From Rhizobium sp. 11515TR (GTDB taxonomy: Bacteria > Pseudomonadota > Alphaproteobacteria > Rhizobiales > Rhizobiaceae), in the NCBI RefSeq assembly GCF_002277895.1, contig NZ_CP023000.1, forward strand, positions 682,001 to 746,000: 64,000 bases of DNA, in the 5' to 3' direction. The translations under genes and the position numbers were made by a program. Positions 36,116-46,074 of this stretch are shown one piece after another; position 1 is the first letter of the stretch; each line of letters opens with the position of its first letter. The notes under the pieces are model-generated. The model did no database searches, was not told the DNA's origin, and saw only the letters and a list, made by a program, of their open reading frames with translations.

Positions 36116-36997
36116 ATGTACGCTATCACTGGAATTACCGGCAAAGTCGGCGGCGCGCTTGCGCGGACCCTGCTTACAAACGGCGAGGCCGTCCGTGCGA
36201 TTGTTCGCGATCGGGCCAAGGGCGCTTCATGGGCCGCTCTCGGCTGCGAGGTCGCTCTCGCCGACATGGAAGACGCAAAGGCGCTATCGGCGGCCTTCGC
36301 CGGAGCCGAAGGTGTGTTCATCCTTCCGCCGTCAGAGTTCGATCCGGAGCCCGGCTATCCCGAGGCGCATAGGATGATCGATAGTGTCGTCGCGGCACTG
36401 AGAGCAGCTCGCCCGAGAAAGATCCTGTGCTTGTCGACCATCGGTGCTGACGCTAAAGAGGACAACCTGCTGTCGCAGCGCGCGATGTTGGAAAAGGCGC
36501 TCAACGAACTTGACCTTCCAGTCACCTTCCTGCGGCCGGCATGGTTCATGGAAAACGCGCTTTGGGACGTAGCCACGGCGCGCGACACCGGCATTCTCTA
36601 CAGCTTCCTGCAGCCCTCTGACAAAAAGTTCCCGATGATCGCGACGAAAGACATAGGCATCCTGGCGGCAGAGCTAATCCAGCAGGATTGGAGCGGAAAA
36701 CGCGTGGTCGAGTTGGAGGCCGCTCAACGTGTGTCGCCAGATGACCTCGCGCAAGCGTTCGAAGTTGCGCTCAAGAGGCCGGTGAAGGTCGAGGTTGTCA
36801 ACCGCGAAATTTGGGAGGAACTGTTCCGCTCGCAAGGGATGAAGAACCCGACGCCACGGATTCGCATGCTCGATGGCTTCAATGAGAGTTGGATCGAGTT
36901 CAAGGACGGTGGTCGCCTCGCGCAAAAGGGAAATACCTCGCTGCAGCAGGTCGTGGACGCGCTGGTGGCCGGTGCTCACACCGACGATCGCGCCTGA
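36116..36997 (+). CDS. NmrA-like NAD(P)-binding protein
   Basis: This 293-residue atypical short-chain protein begins with the dinucleotide loop MYAITGITGKVGGALARTLL. It continues with VRAIVRDRAKGASWAALGCE, VFILPPSEFDPEPGYPEAHR and LPVTFLRPAWFMENALWDV, typical of the NmrA/TMR group (quinone-reductase or redox-sensor type). The catalytic Tyr-Lys pair of classical SDRs is absent, as expected. It probably shares the serine hydrolase transcript. Redox sensing or NADPH-dependent reduction are the alternatives. Confidence 0.85.
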   Translation: MYAITGITGKVGGALARTLLTNGEAVRAIVRDRAKGASWAALGCEVALADMEDAKALSAAFAGAEGVFILPPSEFDPEPGYPEAHRMIDSVVAALRAARPRKILCLSTIGADAKEDNLLSQRAMLEKALNELDLPVTFLRPAWFMENALWDVATARDTGILYSFLQPSDKKFPMIATKDIGILAAELIQQDWSGKRVVELEAAQRVSPDDLAQAFEVALKRPVKVEVVNREIWEELFRSQGMKNPTPRIRMLDGFNESWIEFKDGGRLAQKGNTSLQQVVDALVAGAHTDDRA

Positions 36998-37069
36998 TAG
37001 AACGATCAGGATGCAGGTGGTTCTTCCGGCTGCATCTCCAGCTTTGTTGTTGTGGAAGGAGAAATCCCA

Positions 37070-37290
37070 ATGGACGCAATCGAAACGCAACGTTTGACGA
37101 TACGTCGTCTTGGTTTCGGGACGTTCTGGATGCCAGCGTTAATGCCCTCACGTCCGGAAATTTTCATGGCTCGGAGCCCCGCTGGGGGACTTGCGAGAAA
37201 CAAGGATATCGATTTCATGGGACGGATTCTCCAAGATTGGTGCGACCGCGGCCGTATCGATTGGGTTTGTCCAGAGATGGAACTGCCTAT
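37070..37290 (+). pseudogene. Short frameshifted relic with intact translation start
   Basis: A strong start (AAGGAG, 8 bases, ATG 37070) leads into MDAIETQRLTIRRL, which looks like the first strand of a GNAT acetyltransferase. The plausible continuation (RDVLDASVNALTSGNFHG) lies in another frame from about 37108, and it stops near 37311 inside the end of the opposite SDR gene. A truncated, frameshifted acetyltransferase fits, but the stretch is too short to be sure. Confidence 0.35.
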
Positions 37291-38090
37291 GCCCTGCTCG
37301 CGGCTCGGTAGCGCGAAGCCGCTACATTCGACGAGAGCTTCGGGATCAACTCTTGTCGCATGGCGTCATAGGCGTTCCAGTCGTCGCTGTCGGGAAGTGA
37401 AGGAAGGGTCACCAGTTCACCCAGATCCAGATCAGCTAGCGCGGCGTCGACAGCGTCCTCAGGCAACATCACTGCGCGATTGGGCAAATTTTCGAGCGAT
37501 CTTCCGGACGCTTCCCAGAACGGCGTGGCGATCGCACCTGGCAAGACCGCCTGGAACCGCAATCCATCGTACGAGAGTTCGGCTTGGAGCGACTGAGTAA
37601 GGGCAAGTACAAAGGCTTTCGACGCGCCATAGACGTCGTTGAATTTCTCTGGTGCAAGTGGGAGTGCGGATGCAAGGTTGACGATCGTCCCGTGTTTGCG
37701 AGATGCGAATGCAGGCGCGGCCGCATACACCAGACGCGTCAACGCGACGACGTTGATCTCGATTATGCGTTCCATAACATCGACATCGGCTTTAAGCAGC
37801 GGTTCCACGGAGCCGATGCCCGCATTATTGACCAGCATCGTAACCGAAGGATCCGTGCGGAGGATGGATTCTACCAATCGAAGATCCTCAGGGTTGCCGA
37901 GATCCGCGCGGCCCGGAGTTACCGCCCGACCCGTCGCGTTGGCGATTGCATTCGCTACTCTTTCCAAGGATTCCCGGCCACGCGCGACGAGTATGAGGTC
38001 GTACCCTCGTCGCGCAAGCCTGTCGGCGTAAATTGCGCCCATGCCGGAAGATGCCCCAGTTATGAGCGCCATGCCCATTGGGGATGTCAT
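37287..38090 (-). CDS. Short-chain dehydrogenase/reductase
   Basis: This 267-residue classical SDR has the cofactor loop TGASSGMG (residues 11-18), the NNAG motif, the catalytic Ser in TIVNLASALPLA and the YGASK active-site pair. LPGAIATPFWEASG follows in place of the usual PG block. It oxidises or reduces an unknown alcohol/ketone with NAD(P) in the cytoplasm. The N-terminus MTSPMGMALITG has alternative Met starts a few codons in. The gene is alone on this strand. Confidence 0.87.
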   Translation of the reverse strand: MTSPMGMALITGASSGMGAIYADRLARRGYDLILVARGRESLERVANAIANATGRAVTPGRADLGNPEDLRLVESILRTDPSVTMLVNNAGIGSVEPLLKADVDVMERIIEINVVALTRLVYAAAPAFASRKHGTIVNLASALPLAPEKFNDVYGASKAFVLALTQSLQAELSYDGLRFQAVLPGAIATPFWEASGRSLENLPNRAVMLPEDAVDAALADLDLGELVTLPSLPDSDDWNAYDAMRQELIPKLSSNVAASRYRAASRA

Positions 38091-38541
38091 CGCAGTTACT
38101 CCTTTCGAGAAAACGTTTCCGAGGGTTCTAAAGCCTTCTATTGGTCTCTAGCGATTGCCCATGGGCGCGTGCTTGCAGACGAAGAAGGCGCACATCGACA
38201 CGTCCACTGCCTTGATTTCTTGCAAGACGGCGACCTCGTCCGCATTGCACGAGGCCGCACTACTGACATATCGGTCGTAAACCGTAAGGCCGCTCACTCT
38301 GTCCGCCGGGCGACGGACGATGATCGCGCCGTCACGGCGGATGGCTTCCATGGCACCGTTGCATATACCCGCCGCCCCACAATCAGTAATATAATTTTCG
38401 CAATGAAGGCGGAGTAACATCGAGGAAATAATTATAATATTAGCAAATTCATATTATGATTAATTGCATTTTAAGCAGTTCACAGTAAGCTTTTACTGCA
38501 ACTTAACCTCGGATATTCCGAACAAATACAGGAATGATCGA
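38091..38541. other. Intergenic stretch with one doubtful ORF
   Basis: About 450 bases between the SDR and the chemoreceptor gene. A 90-codon minus-strand frame (38148-38420; LLRLHCENYITDCGAAGICN) has five Cys in the first half and no clear ribosome site; I do not recognise it. The last 130 bases are AT-rich and likely hold the chemoreceptor promoter. Confidence 0.35.
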
Positions 38542-40328
38542 ATGGTTATATTTGATCGTGGCTCAGATGTCATTGCTGTTCTTACCGCATTGTCAAAATC
38601 GCAGGCCATGATCGAGTTCGATCTTGCCAGCAGGATCCTCACTGCCAATGAACGCTTTTGCCTAGCACTTGGCTATGAACTGGCGGAGATCGCCGGGAAA
38701 CATCATAGCATGTTCGTCGAGCCAGCTTATGCGGGCTCTCAGGAGTACAAGGCCTTCTGGTCGAAACTTGCGGCTGGCCATTTCGATCAGCAGCAGTATA
38801 AGCGCATCGGTAACGGCGGAAGGGAGGTTTGGATCGAAGCCTCCTATAATCCGGTCTTTCGCCGCGGAAAGCCAGTCAAGGTCGTCAAGATTGCTACCGA
38901 TATTACGGCAAGCAAGCTGAGGACAGCCGAGGACTCTGGCAAGATCGAGGCCCTATCGCGGGCGCAGGCCGTGATAGAATTCACTCCCACCGGCGAGATC
39001 CTGACAGCCAACGAAAACTTCCTGTCGGCGCTCGGCTATTCACTGACGGAGATTCAAGGCAAGCATCATTCAATGTTCTGCGAGCCGTCCTACACGGCAT
39101 CGAGCACCTATCAAGACTTCTGGACGAAGCTCACTGCCGATGATCTGGTTGCGGACGAATTCATGCGGCTCGGGAAAGGTGGCCGAAAGGTCTACATTCA
39201 GGCGTCATACAACCCCATTTTCGATCTTGACGGCAAGGTTTTCAAAGTGGTCAAGTTCGCGACCGATGTGACCAGCCGCGTTGAAAATGTCAATCAACTC
39301 GCCGCGTGTTTGACAAATCTCGCCGAGGGCGATCTCTCGCAAGAGATCGAGAAGGCTTTCATCCCTTCGCTGGAGCGGTTGCGAACCGATTTCAACAGTG
39401 CCTCCGACAAGCTAAAGCTGGCGATGGCAACGGTCGCGGAAAACGCCCATGCGATTGCCTCCGGATCGAATGAGATACGGGTTGCTGCAGATATCTTGCC
39501 AAGCGCACCGAGCAGCAGGCAGCCTCCATCGAGGAGACCGCTGCCGCCCTTGAGGAGATCACCACGACGGTGAAGAATTCCAGCTAAAGGGCCGAAGAGG
39601 CAGGAAGACTTGTTGCGCGAGCAAGAGCCCACGCCGAGCATTCGGGCGGCGTCGTTCGCAATGCTATCGGTGCCATGGATCAGATTGAGGCCTCTTCGCG
39701 CGAGATATCCAGCATCATCGGCGTTATCGATGAGATTGCCTTTCAGACCAACCTTTTGGCATTGAATGCGGGAATGGAAGCCGCGAGGGCCGGAGATGCC
39801 GGCAAGGGTTTTGCCGTTGTGGCACAAGAGGTTCGCGAACTCGCTCAACGATCGGCAAAGGCGGCAAAAGAGATCAAGACGTTGATCGCGGCATCCAGCG
39901 CCCAGGTCGCCAATGGTGTCGCCCTGGTTACCAATGCCGGCGGGGCTCTGCAGGAAATCGCCGCCCAAGTCCAGGAGATCGACACCGACGTCGTGGCGAT
40001 CGTCGAAGCCGCAAGAGAACAGTCGACCGCTCTCGGCGAGATCAATCAGGCAGTCGATACAGTCGATCAAAGCACACAGAAAAATGCCGCCATGGTAGAA
40101 GAGCAGACGGCGGCCCGTCACAGTCTCGCACGCGAGGCGGCTGCGCTGTTTCAGCTGCTCGAGCAATTCAAATATGGCGAGGCGGTGCGAACCGCCCAAC
40201 CGGCCAAGCCGCTCAGTCGTCCAGCCCATCCTCCCGTTCAAGCCGCTGATCGGCGCGTTCGGCAGCAATTCCAGACGCAGGGCTCCGCTGCCTTGGCCGT
40301 TGGCAACGATAGCTGGGAAGAGTCTTGA
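38542..40328 (+). pseudogene. PAS-PAS methyl-accepting chemotaxis protein, broken by frameshift and nonsense codon
   Basis: The start at ATG 38542 (MVIFDRGSDVIAVLTALSKS) opens two PAS domains (IEFDLASRILTANERFCLAL and IEFTPTGEILTANENFLSAL, each with the HHSMF block), then a HAMP-like linker (LTNLAEGDLSQEIEKAFIPS). The frame is lost at about 39493: the expected DLAKRTEQQAASIEETAAAL continues in another frame. That frame meets TAA at 39585-39587, then resumes as a normal signalling domain with the tip EIAFQTNLLALNAGMEAARA, to 40328. There is no membrane span, so the ancestor was a cytoplasmic receptor. Two independent lesions make it a pseudogene unless the first is a sequencing error. Confidence 0.8.
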
Positions 40329-40578
40329 CCGACCGCTTACGATGAGAGAGAGCTCTTCGAGGGTTCCCATTTTAGCTGAGTCGGAATTGCTCCGGTTCCG
40401 TCGCCGGGAGCGCATCATTTGGGAATCCGGGCTGGAAGGGGAATCGAGCGCACCGGTCTTGACCAGTGATCATATGAACAGTGGTCGAACTTCCAAGTGG
40501 ATGGGCCTGCCTCTTCAAGCCGACGATGCTGCTTGGCAAACATGGCTCGGGGTCTACAGGCGATAGCTAGCTGGTCGC

Positions 40579-41034
40579 CTAATCATACTGTTCGCCATGA
40601 CCGATCTGCTCGCGAGCAACATCATTGATGGCGAAATCTTCGGCAGGATCTGGATCAGCGGTATTTGCGTCCTTGAGGAACGTTCCTGCCTCGATGATCG
40701 CGAGGATAATTTCATGCGTGCTCCAGCCAGCTGCGTTAGCCGCTACAACGAGACTGTCCAGAGCGTTCCGTACGGCGGTCTGTGCCTCTTTGGCGCGGTC
40801 CGCCTCCATGTCAGTGGTCGGTGAAGGGAATACAGGTTTTGCCGCCTCGTGACCGGCTGAGGGTCTCAACTCTTCACGTTCGGCGGTACCTGCCCCGCCG
40901 TCTTGGTGTGAGATCACGACATCAAGATCCTCCGAAAGTTTGGTCGCCTGGCTCGCGTTCATGATACCCATCGGCACCGCTTCGCCGTTGTCAGCCCTCA
41001 CCTTCACTTCAACGATCTTCTTTTTCTGGGTCAT
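40579..41034 (-). CDS. Uncharacterised small protein
   Basis: The ATG at 41034 (MTQKKKIVEVKVRADNGEAV) follows GGAGG by 6 bases. The 151-residue protein has a charged start, a Gln/Glu-rich middle (EREELRPSAGHEAAKPVFPS) and a helix-rich end (AVRNALDSLVVAANAAGWST; EIILAIIEAGTFLK). No signal peptide or membrane span is visible. Similar short proteins occur in rhizobia, but I know no function. Confidence 0.6.
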   Translation of the reverse strand: MTQKKKIVEVKVRADNGEAVPMGIMNASQATKLSEDLDVVISHQDGGAGTAEREELRPSAGHEAAKPVFPSPTTDMEADRAKEAQTAVRNALDSLVVAANAAGWSTHEIILAIIEAGTFLKDANTADPDPAEDFAINDVAREQIGHGEQYD

Positions 41035-41049
41035 GGCAGCCTCCTTCAA

Positions 41050-41380
41050 GGGAAACTTCCGGCGCTATCGTCGGTTCCATCAGGCGAAAATCCGACGGGG
41101 CGCACAGCGCGGTGGTTGTCGGTCGTCCGGCAGGGTTCAACGCGATCGAACGATCTCCAAAGACCGCAGGATACGCTTGCACGTCTGCCATTCCTGATGT
41201 GTGTTGAGCTTCACGAAATTCTGACCCCCAATTGCAACTTCGTATTAATCTGTGCAGACGGATCTAAGATATTGAAAAGCTCGATATTTTGAATAGGCAG
41301 CCGGGTCATTACGAAACAACGCCGGCTTGAATTATCATGCAAATCAACACGGTCTCTACCTCGAGAAATAACATAATTTG
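41050..41380. other. Intergenic stretch
   Basis: About 330 bases between two minus-strand genes with only short frames and no ribosome sites. It is moderately AT-rich near 41.25-41.37 kb. I see no repeat, RNA gene or terminator. Confidence 0.5.
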
Positions 41381-41806
41381 CTAGCGGAGCAGAATGGCGG
41401 CGCCAATGAGGATGACAAGGAATGCAGGCGGCAGAAGGACGATACATTGGAGCCAGATGCCAAAGAACGAGTCCGCTTGCGCATGGTTTGGACGGACGGG
41501 GTCGTAGAGGATCGCCAGCTTGGAACCGGATGCATATTCCTGAGAGCTTGAACCTACGCGGGATGTGAACGACGCCTCCCGACCATCGGGCGTGCGAAAG
41601 GTGAATCTGGGATAGTACATGACCCCATAGCTGGTATTGCGCTCGACAGCACCCTCGAAGCTGGCCTCAGCCCGCTGTGCCCGCATAGCGAAACCCAAGT
41701 TGTGCGCGAAGGCCAAGATACCAGGCAGCAGCAGGAGCAAGCCGATTCCCAGGACGATGCGGCCGCCCCTGCGGACACGAACGTGATGCTGATCATCGAC
41801 GGGCAT
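41381..41806 (-). CDS. DUF3592 membrane protein
   Basis: The ATG at 41806 follows AAGGAGGG closely. The 141-residue protein has two membrane spans (15-37, IVLGIGLLLLLPGILAFAH; 115-140, LQCIVLLPPAFLVILIGAA). The outside part contains VMYYPRFTFRTPDGREASFT and LAILYDPVRPNHAQADSF, the DUF3592 signature (YxPxxxF...G...YDPxxP). The function of the family is unknown. It stands alone. Confidence 0.8.
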   Translation of the reverse strand: MPVDDQHHVRVRRGGRIVLGIGLLLLLPGILAFAHNLGFAMRAQRAEASFEGAVERNTSYGVMYYPRFTFRTPDGREASFTSRVGSSSQEYASGSKLAILYDPVRPNHAQADSFFGIWLQCIVLLPPAFLVILIGAAILLR

Positions 41807-42048
41807 CAGGCTCCCTCCTTACAATGCCCGCGAACTTACATCCACGATGCAGAGACACCAAACGCTCTATGCTCGTCAATGCGATCCTCTCTGCTAGAGT
41901 GCGCAAATGGAGTTTGACAACAATGTCCAGCGAATTAGGCGAACCGTGGTGCTGTCCCGCGCTTGGGTGAGTTCGGTTGCGGGTCAACGACAACGAACTG
42001 AAATCGCGTTGCTGGCGTGATGAATTTGTTGACGGAAAGGCGTGCCGA

Positions 42049-42330
42049 ATGGCGAAATGGGAAGCAAATGACTTTGGCCCTGAAAGCTTTGCGCTGGACT
42101 CTGACAAGGGGTTGCGGCCGGTCACCGCGGACGAGTTGGGACGTCAGATAATTCGGATCAATCGGCTCTGTACGATTTTGTCCCGTGTTCTCTCTGCGGC
42201 GGAAATAGCCGTGACGGACCGCGAGCGCATCTGGACGAAGATTGAAGAGTTTCAGGATCAGAACTTTAAGGCGTACAGGTCTCTGCTTGGGCATGACGCT
42301 GCGAACAACCCGCAACCAGCTCTTCTTTAG
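42049..42330 (+). CDS. Hypothetical protein
   Basis: A frame open from 41977 contains ATG 42049 (MAKWEANDFGPESFALDSDK) with a GGAAAGG purine stretch before it. The 93-residue product has a helical middle (DELGRQIIRINRLCTILSRV) and ends QPALL. No known family, signal or membrane span. Codon use is ordinary for the window, so it may be a real orphan gene. Confidence 0.4.
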   Translation: MAKWEANDFGPESFALDSDKGLRPVTADELGRQIIRINRLCTILSRVLSAAEIAVTDRERIWTKIEEFQDQNFKAYRSLLGHDAANNPQPALL

Positions 42331-42478
42331 ATCCAAATTGCTTCGCCTTTGAGAAGACGCTGGTCAGTGCCGCGGCGCTATCTACCTATCGCCAACCGGC
42401 TCTGCATCAAACCGGCGGCGTTACTCCGAAAGCTGCAATTCCGGGCTTTCCGCGGCTCGATTGAAGTTCCTTCGGTGA

Positions 42479-43459
42479 TCAGGCCGAAAGGAACAATTTC
42501 GGGTCGAAGTATTTCTCCGGAGGCAAGGGATCCTTGATGGTTCCGAAATCGACGAACATCTTGTTAAACTCGCCCAGCCATTTGACGACGCTGCCATCCT
42601 CGGTGAACTTGTTCAGCTCAGCGCTCGTTAAAAGTTTTCGGCTTTTCGCAACCTTGGCCGTCGCATCAGAAGGCGATTGCGTAAAGGCGACCGTCAATTC
42701 AATCGAATGATCCAGGTTTGCAACCCGGTAGTCCATGGCCTTCTTGATGACCTTCAGGAAGCTCTTGGCGAGATCGGGATCGCTTTGGATCGTTTCGTTG
42801 CGCGCGACGAAGGTATTGATGAACGAGGTATCGGGATAGAAATCCTTGTTCGACGCCAGCTCCTTCATATCGGGAACACGCGGCTTGATCGCATCGATCA
42901 GGGGATACCAAATACCCGCCGCATCGATCTGCTTGGAGGAGAAGGCAGCAACGACGGTGCTCGGATCCATCGGTACGACCTGCACGTCCTTGATCGTCAA
43001 GCCAGCCTTGCCGAGCGCCATGCGCAGGATCATCTCTCCGGATGTGCCTTGCGGGACACCGACCTTCTTGCCCTTGAGATCGGCGATCGAGGTAAAGGCC
43101 GCCTGAGCAATGACGCGGTCGCTGAACCCGATATCGTTGACGCCAAGCACCTTGGCGTGACCGCTTGCCGGCAGCCACAGCGCGCCGGGGCCGATCGTCC
43201 CGAAATCGAGGCTCCCCGCACCCATGGCCTGAATCTGGATGGGACCATTGGTGAACACCTTCAGATCCGGTTCCAGCCCCTCGGCTTGCCAAAGCTTCTG
43301 ATCGTTGGCAATCGCAAACAGGCTCGAATTGGGGAAATCGGAGAGATAGCCGATCCGGATCGGCTTTGGTGCCGCGCGGGCCGGCCCCGCAATCATAGGC
43401 ATCGTGGCGGCGGCCGTCAGCGTCGCGGCCGTCGTCAATAAACTGCGTCTCGTCAGCAT
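42479..43459 (-). CDS. ABC transporter substrate-binding protein, sulfonate/nitrate (SsuA/TauA) type
   Basis: I choose ATG 43459 (MLTRRSLLTTAATLTAAATM) because AGGAGG is 8 bases upstream; a second ATG at 43465 lies too close to it. The 326-residue protein has a Tat/Sec signal, then PIRIGYLSDFPNSSLFAIAN, MGAGSLDFGTIGPGALWLPA and GKKVGVPQGTSGEMILRMAL, the typical NMT1/SsuA fold that binds small oxyanion-bearing organics in the periplasm. It is the last gene of an operon with its own ATPase and permease and with a sulfatase and its maturase. That context suggests a sulfate ester as ligand in place of a true sulfonate. Confidence 0.85.
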   Translation of the reverse strand: MLTRRSLLTTAATLTAAATMPMIAGPARAAPKPIRIGYLSDFPNSSLFAIANDQKLWQAEGLEPDLKVFTNGPIQIQAMGAGSLDFGTIGPGALWLPASGHAKVLGVNDIGFSDRVIAQAAFTSIADLKGKKVGVPQGTSGEMILRMALGKAGLTIKDVQVVPMDPSTVVAAFSSKQIDAAGIWYPLIDAIKPRVPDMKELASNKDFYPDTSFINTFVARNETIQSDPDLAKSFLKVIKKAMDYRVANLDHSIELTVAFTQSPSDATAKVAKSRKLLTSAELNKFTEDGSVVKWLGEFNKMFVDFGTIKDPLPPEKYFDPKLFLSA

Positions 43460-43487
43460 GATCATGTCCTCCTGTGGTTGCTGATCT

Positions 43488-44254
<767 letters not shown>

Positions 44255-44258
<4 letters not shown>

Positions 44259-45061
44259 AGCTTTTCCTGCCATGCGGTAAGAATACGATCGGCCATCATG
44301 ACGATCCGATCCATGAGCAGGCCAAGAACGCCGATGGCGATCAGGCTCACGAAGATGGTGGGCAGATCATAATAGAGCTGGGCCTGCTGCATGCGGTAAC
44401 CGAGGCCGGACTGCGCGGCGATAAGCTCGGCTGCAACGACGGTGGCCCAGGACGAGCCGAGGCCGATGCGCACGCCGACCATGATATAGGGTGTCGAGGC
44501 CGGAATGATCACGCGGCGGAAAATGGTGAAATCCCCCGCCCCCAATACGCGCGCGGCGTTGATGAGGGTCTTGTCGACGCTGATCACACCCTGGTAGGTC
44601 GCAACGATACTCGACAGGAAAGCGGCCAAGAAGATGACGAAGATCTTCGGCGTCTCGTCGATGCCCATCGTCACGATCGCAAGCGGGATGATCGCAAGCG
44701 GCGGAATGGTGCGGAAGAACTGGACATAGGGCTCGATGATGCCCCGGGCGATGCGATACCACCCCATCAGGAATCCAATGGGAACGGCGGCGATCAGACC
44801 GAGGCAGAAGCCGGTCATGACCCGGCCGAGGCTGGCGAGCGCATCGCTGAGCAGGATGCCGTTTCCAGCTTCGGCAGCGGCGGCCGCAGCCACCTGGGTC
44901 GGCGTTGGGAGGCCAACCAGCCCTTCGGCGGTCACCAGCCACCATAGGCCAATCCCGACGACGACGGCGGCTGCATTCAGAAGCAGCATCGCTGCCGATG
45001 CTGCCAGTAAAGGGCGGCGGGCGGTATCAGAGCGCGCTGATGCGTTCGTTGCGATGCTCAT
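44255..45061 (-). CDS. ABC transporter permease, SsuC/TauC type
   Basis: This 268-residue inner-membrane protein has about six spans and the permease EAA-like loop INAARVLGAGDFTIFRRVII, then GVRIGLGSSWATVVAAELIA. It forms the channel of the importer. Its start overlaps the stop of the formylglycine-generating enzyme gene (ATGA), and its stop overlaps the ATPase start, so the operon is tightly coupled. Confidence 0.9.
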
Positions 45062-46074
45062 TGCCGTTCGCCTTCAACTGCACATTGCTCGATACGAGAT
45101 TTGTCGGCCTGACGGCTGACACAGCGGAAGCCGACATGCGTGGTAGCGCTGTCGATCATTTCCGGATGCCGGGCTGCCGGCCGGTAGCGGCGGCAATAGT
45201 TTGGCGCGCAAAGATGCGATCCACCCTTCAACACCTTGCGCGGTATGCGGATCGCCGGCTGACGCGGGTCGTAGCTCTGCTCAGCTGTAACAATTCTAGG
45301 GTTGGTTGGAACGCAGCAAGGCTTTGCGGCATCTCGCGGATGACGGTCCGTCCAGTAATCGTCGGTCCACTCCCAGACATTGCCGATCATATCGGAGAGG
45401 CCATAGCCGTTTGCGGGAAAGGCTCCGACCGGCGTGGTGCCGAACTTGGCCTTGCCTGCAGGATTGGCCATCGGAAAATTGCCATCCCAGACATTGGCCA
45501 TCCTGTGGCCGTCAGGTTCGAACTCCTCTCCCCAGGCAAACGTCGCCCCTTTGATGCCGCCACGGGCGGCGAACTCCCATTCTGCCTCGCTCGGCAGCGC
45601 CTTCCCAGCCCAGCGCGCATAGGCCTCGGCATCGGCATGGCAGACCTGCACCACCGGATGATCCATCATCTCCTCCGACAGAGGCGAGATGCCATCGGGC
45701 CGGTGCCAGCATGCACCCGCCATATAGTGCCACCAGTCGCCCCAGAAGCGCATGTCGCCAGGTCTCTTCGGCGCTTGAAAGACCAATGATCCCGGCTGCA
45801 GCATGGCCGGATCGGCCCCCGGATAAAGCGATGGGTCCGGCGCCTGCTCCGCGATCGTCACATAACCGGTGTCGGCGACGAAGCGCGAAAAATCCCGGTT
45901 CGTGACCGGCGTGGCATCCATGAAGAAGCCGTCGATCCTCACGCGATGAACAGGCCCCTCCTCGGGATAAAAATCCCCCGATCCCATCAGGAAACTGCCG
46001 CCTTCGATCCATACCATCCCGTCCTTTGCAGGCGGGGTCAATCTGGTTGCAGTCGCCTGCTGAAAGCCCGTCAT
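45058..46074 (-). CDS. Formylglycine-generating enzyme, sulfatase-modifying (FGE/SUMF1 type)
   Basis: This 338-residue protein has the FGE fold: MVWIEGGSFLMGS near the start, PVHRVRIDGFFMDATPVTNR, ALPSEAEWEFAARGG, GLSDMIGNVWEWTDDYW, and the active-site block GGSHLCAPNYCRRYRPAARH with both copper-binding cysteines (C289, C294), then HVGFRC. It oxidises the Cys of CxPSR in sulfatases to formylglycine using oxygen. There is no signal peptide, so maturation happens in the cytoplasm. It overlaps the sulfatase and permease genes by four bases each. Both catalytic Cys are present, unlike many FGE-like paralogues that lack them, so activity is likely. Confidence 0.92.
   Translation of the reverse strand: MTGFQQATATRLTPPAKDGMVWIEGGSFLMGSGDFYPEEGPVHRVRIDGFFMDATPVTNRDFSRFVADTGYVTIAEQAPDPSLYPGADPAMLQPGSLVFQAPKRPGDMRFWGDWWHYMAGACWHRPDGISPLSEEMMDHPVVQVCHADAEAYARWAGKALPSEAEWEFAARGGIKGATFAWGEEFEPDGHRMANVWDGNFPMANPAGKAKFGTTPVGAFPANGYGLSDMIGNVWEWTDDYWTDRHPRDAAKPCCVPTNPRIVTAEQSYDPRQPAIRIPRKVLKGGSHLCAPNYCRRYRPAARHPEMIDSATTHVGFRCVSRQADKSRIEQCAVEGERQ

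Noticed and set aside
39294..40418. 374-codon minus-strand frame opposite the chemoreceptor
   Set aside because: Antisense to a clear receptor signalling domain; Leu/Gly/Arg-rich shadow without a ribosome site.
40426..40490. tRNA-like sequence near the end of the chemoreceptor relic
   Set aside because: A near-palindrome (ACTGGTCAAGACCGGT) and a TCGATTC word occur, but no tRNA arm geometry fits; similarity to the other fragments is weak.
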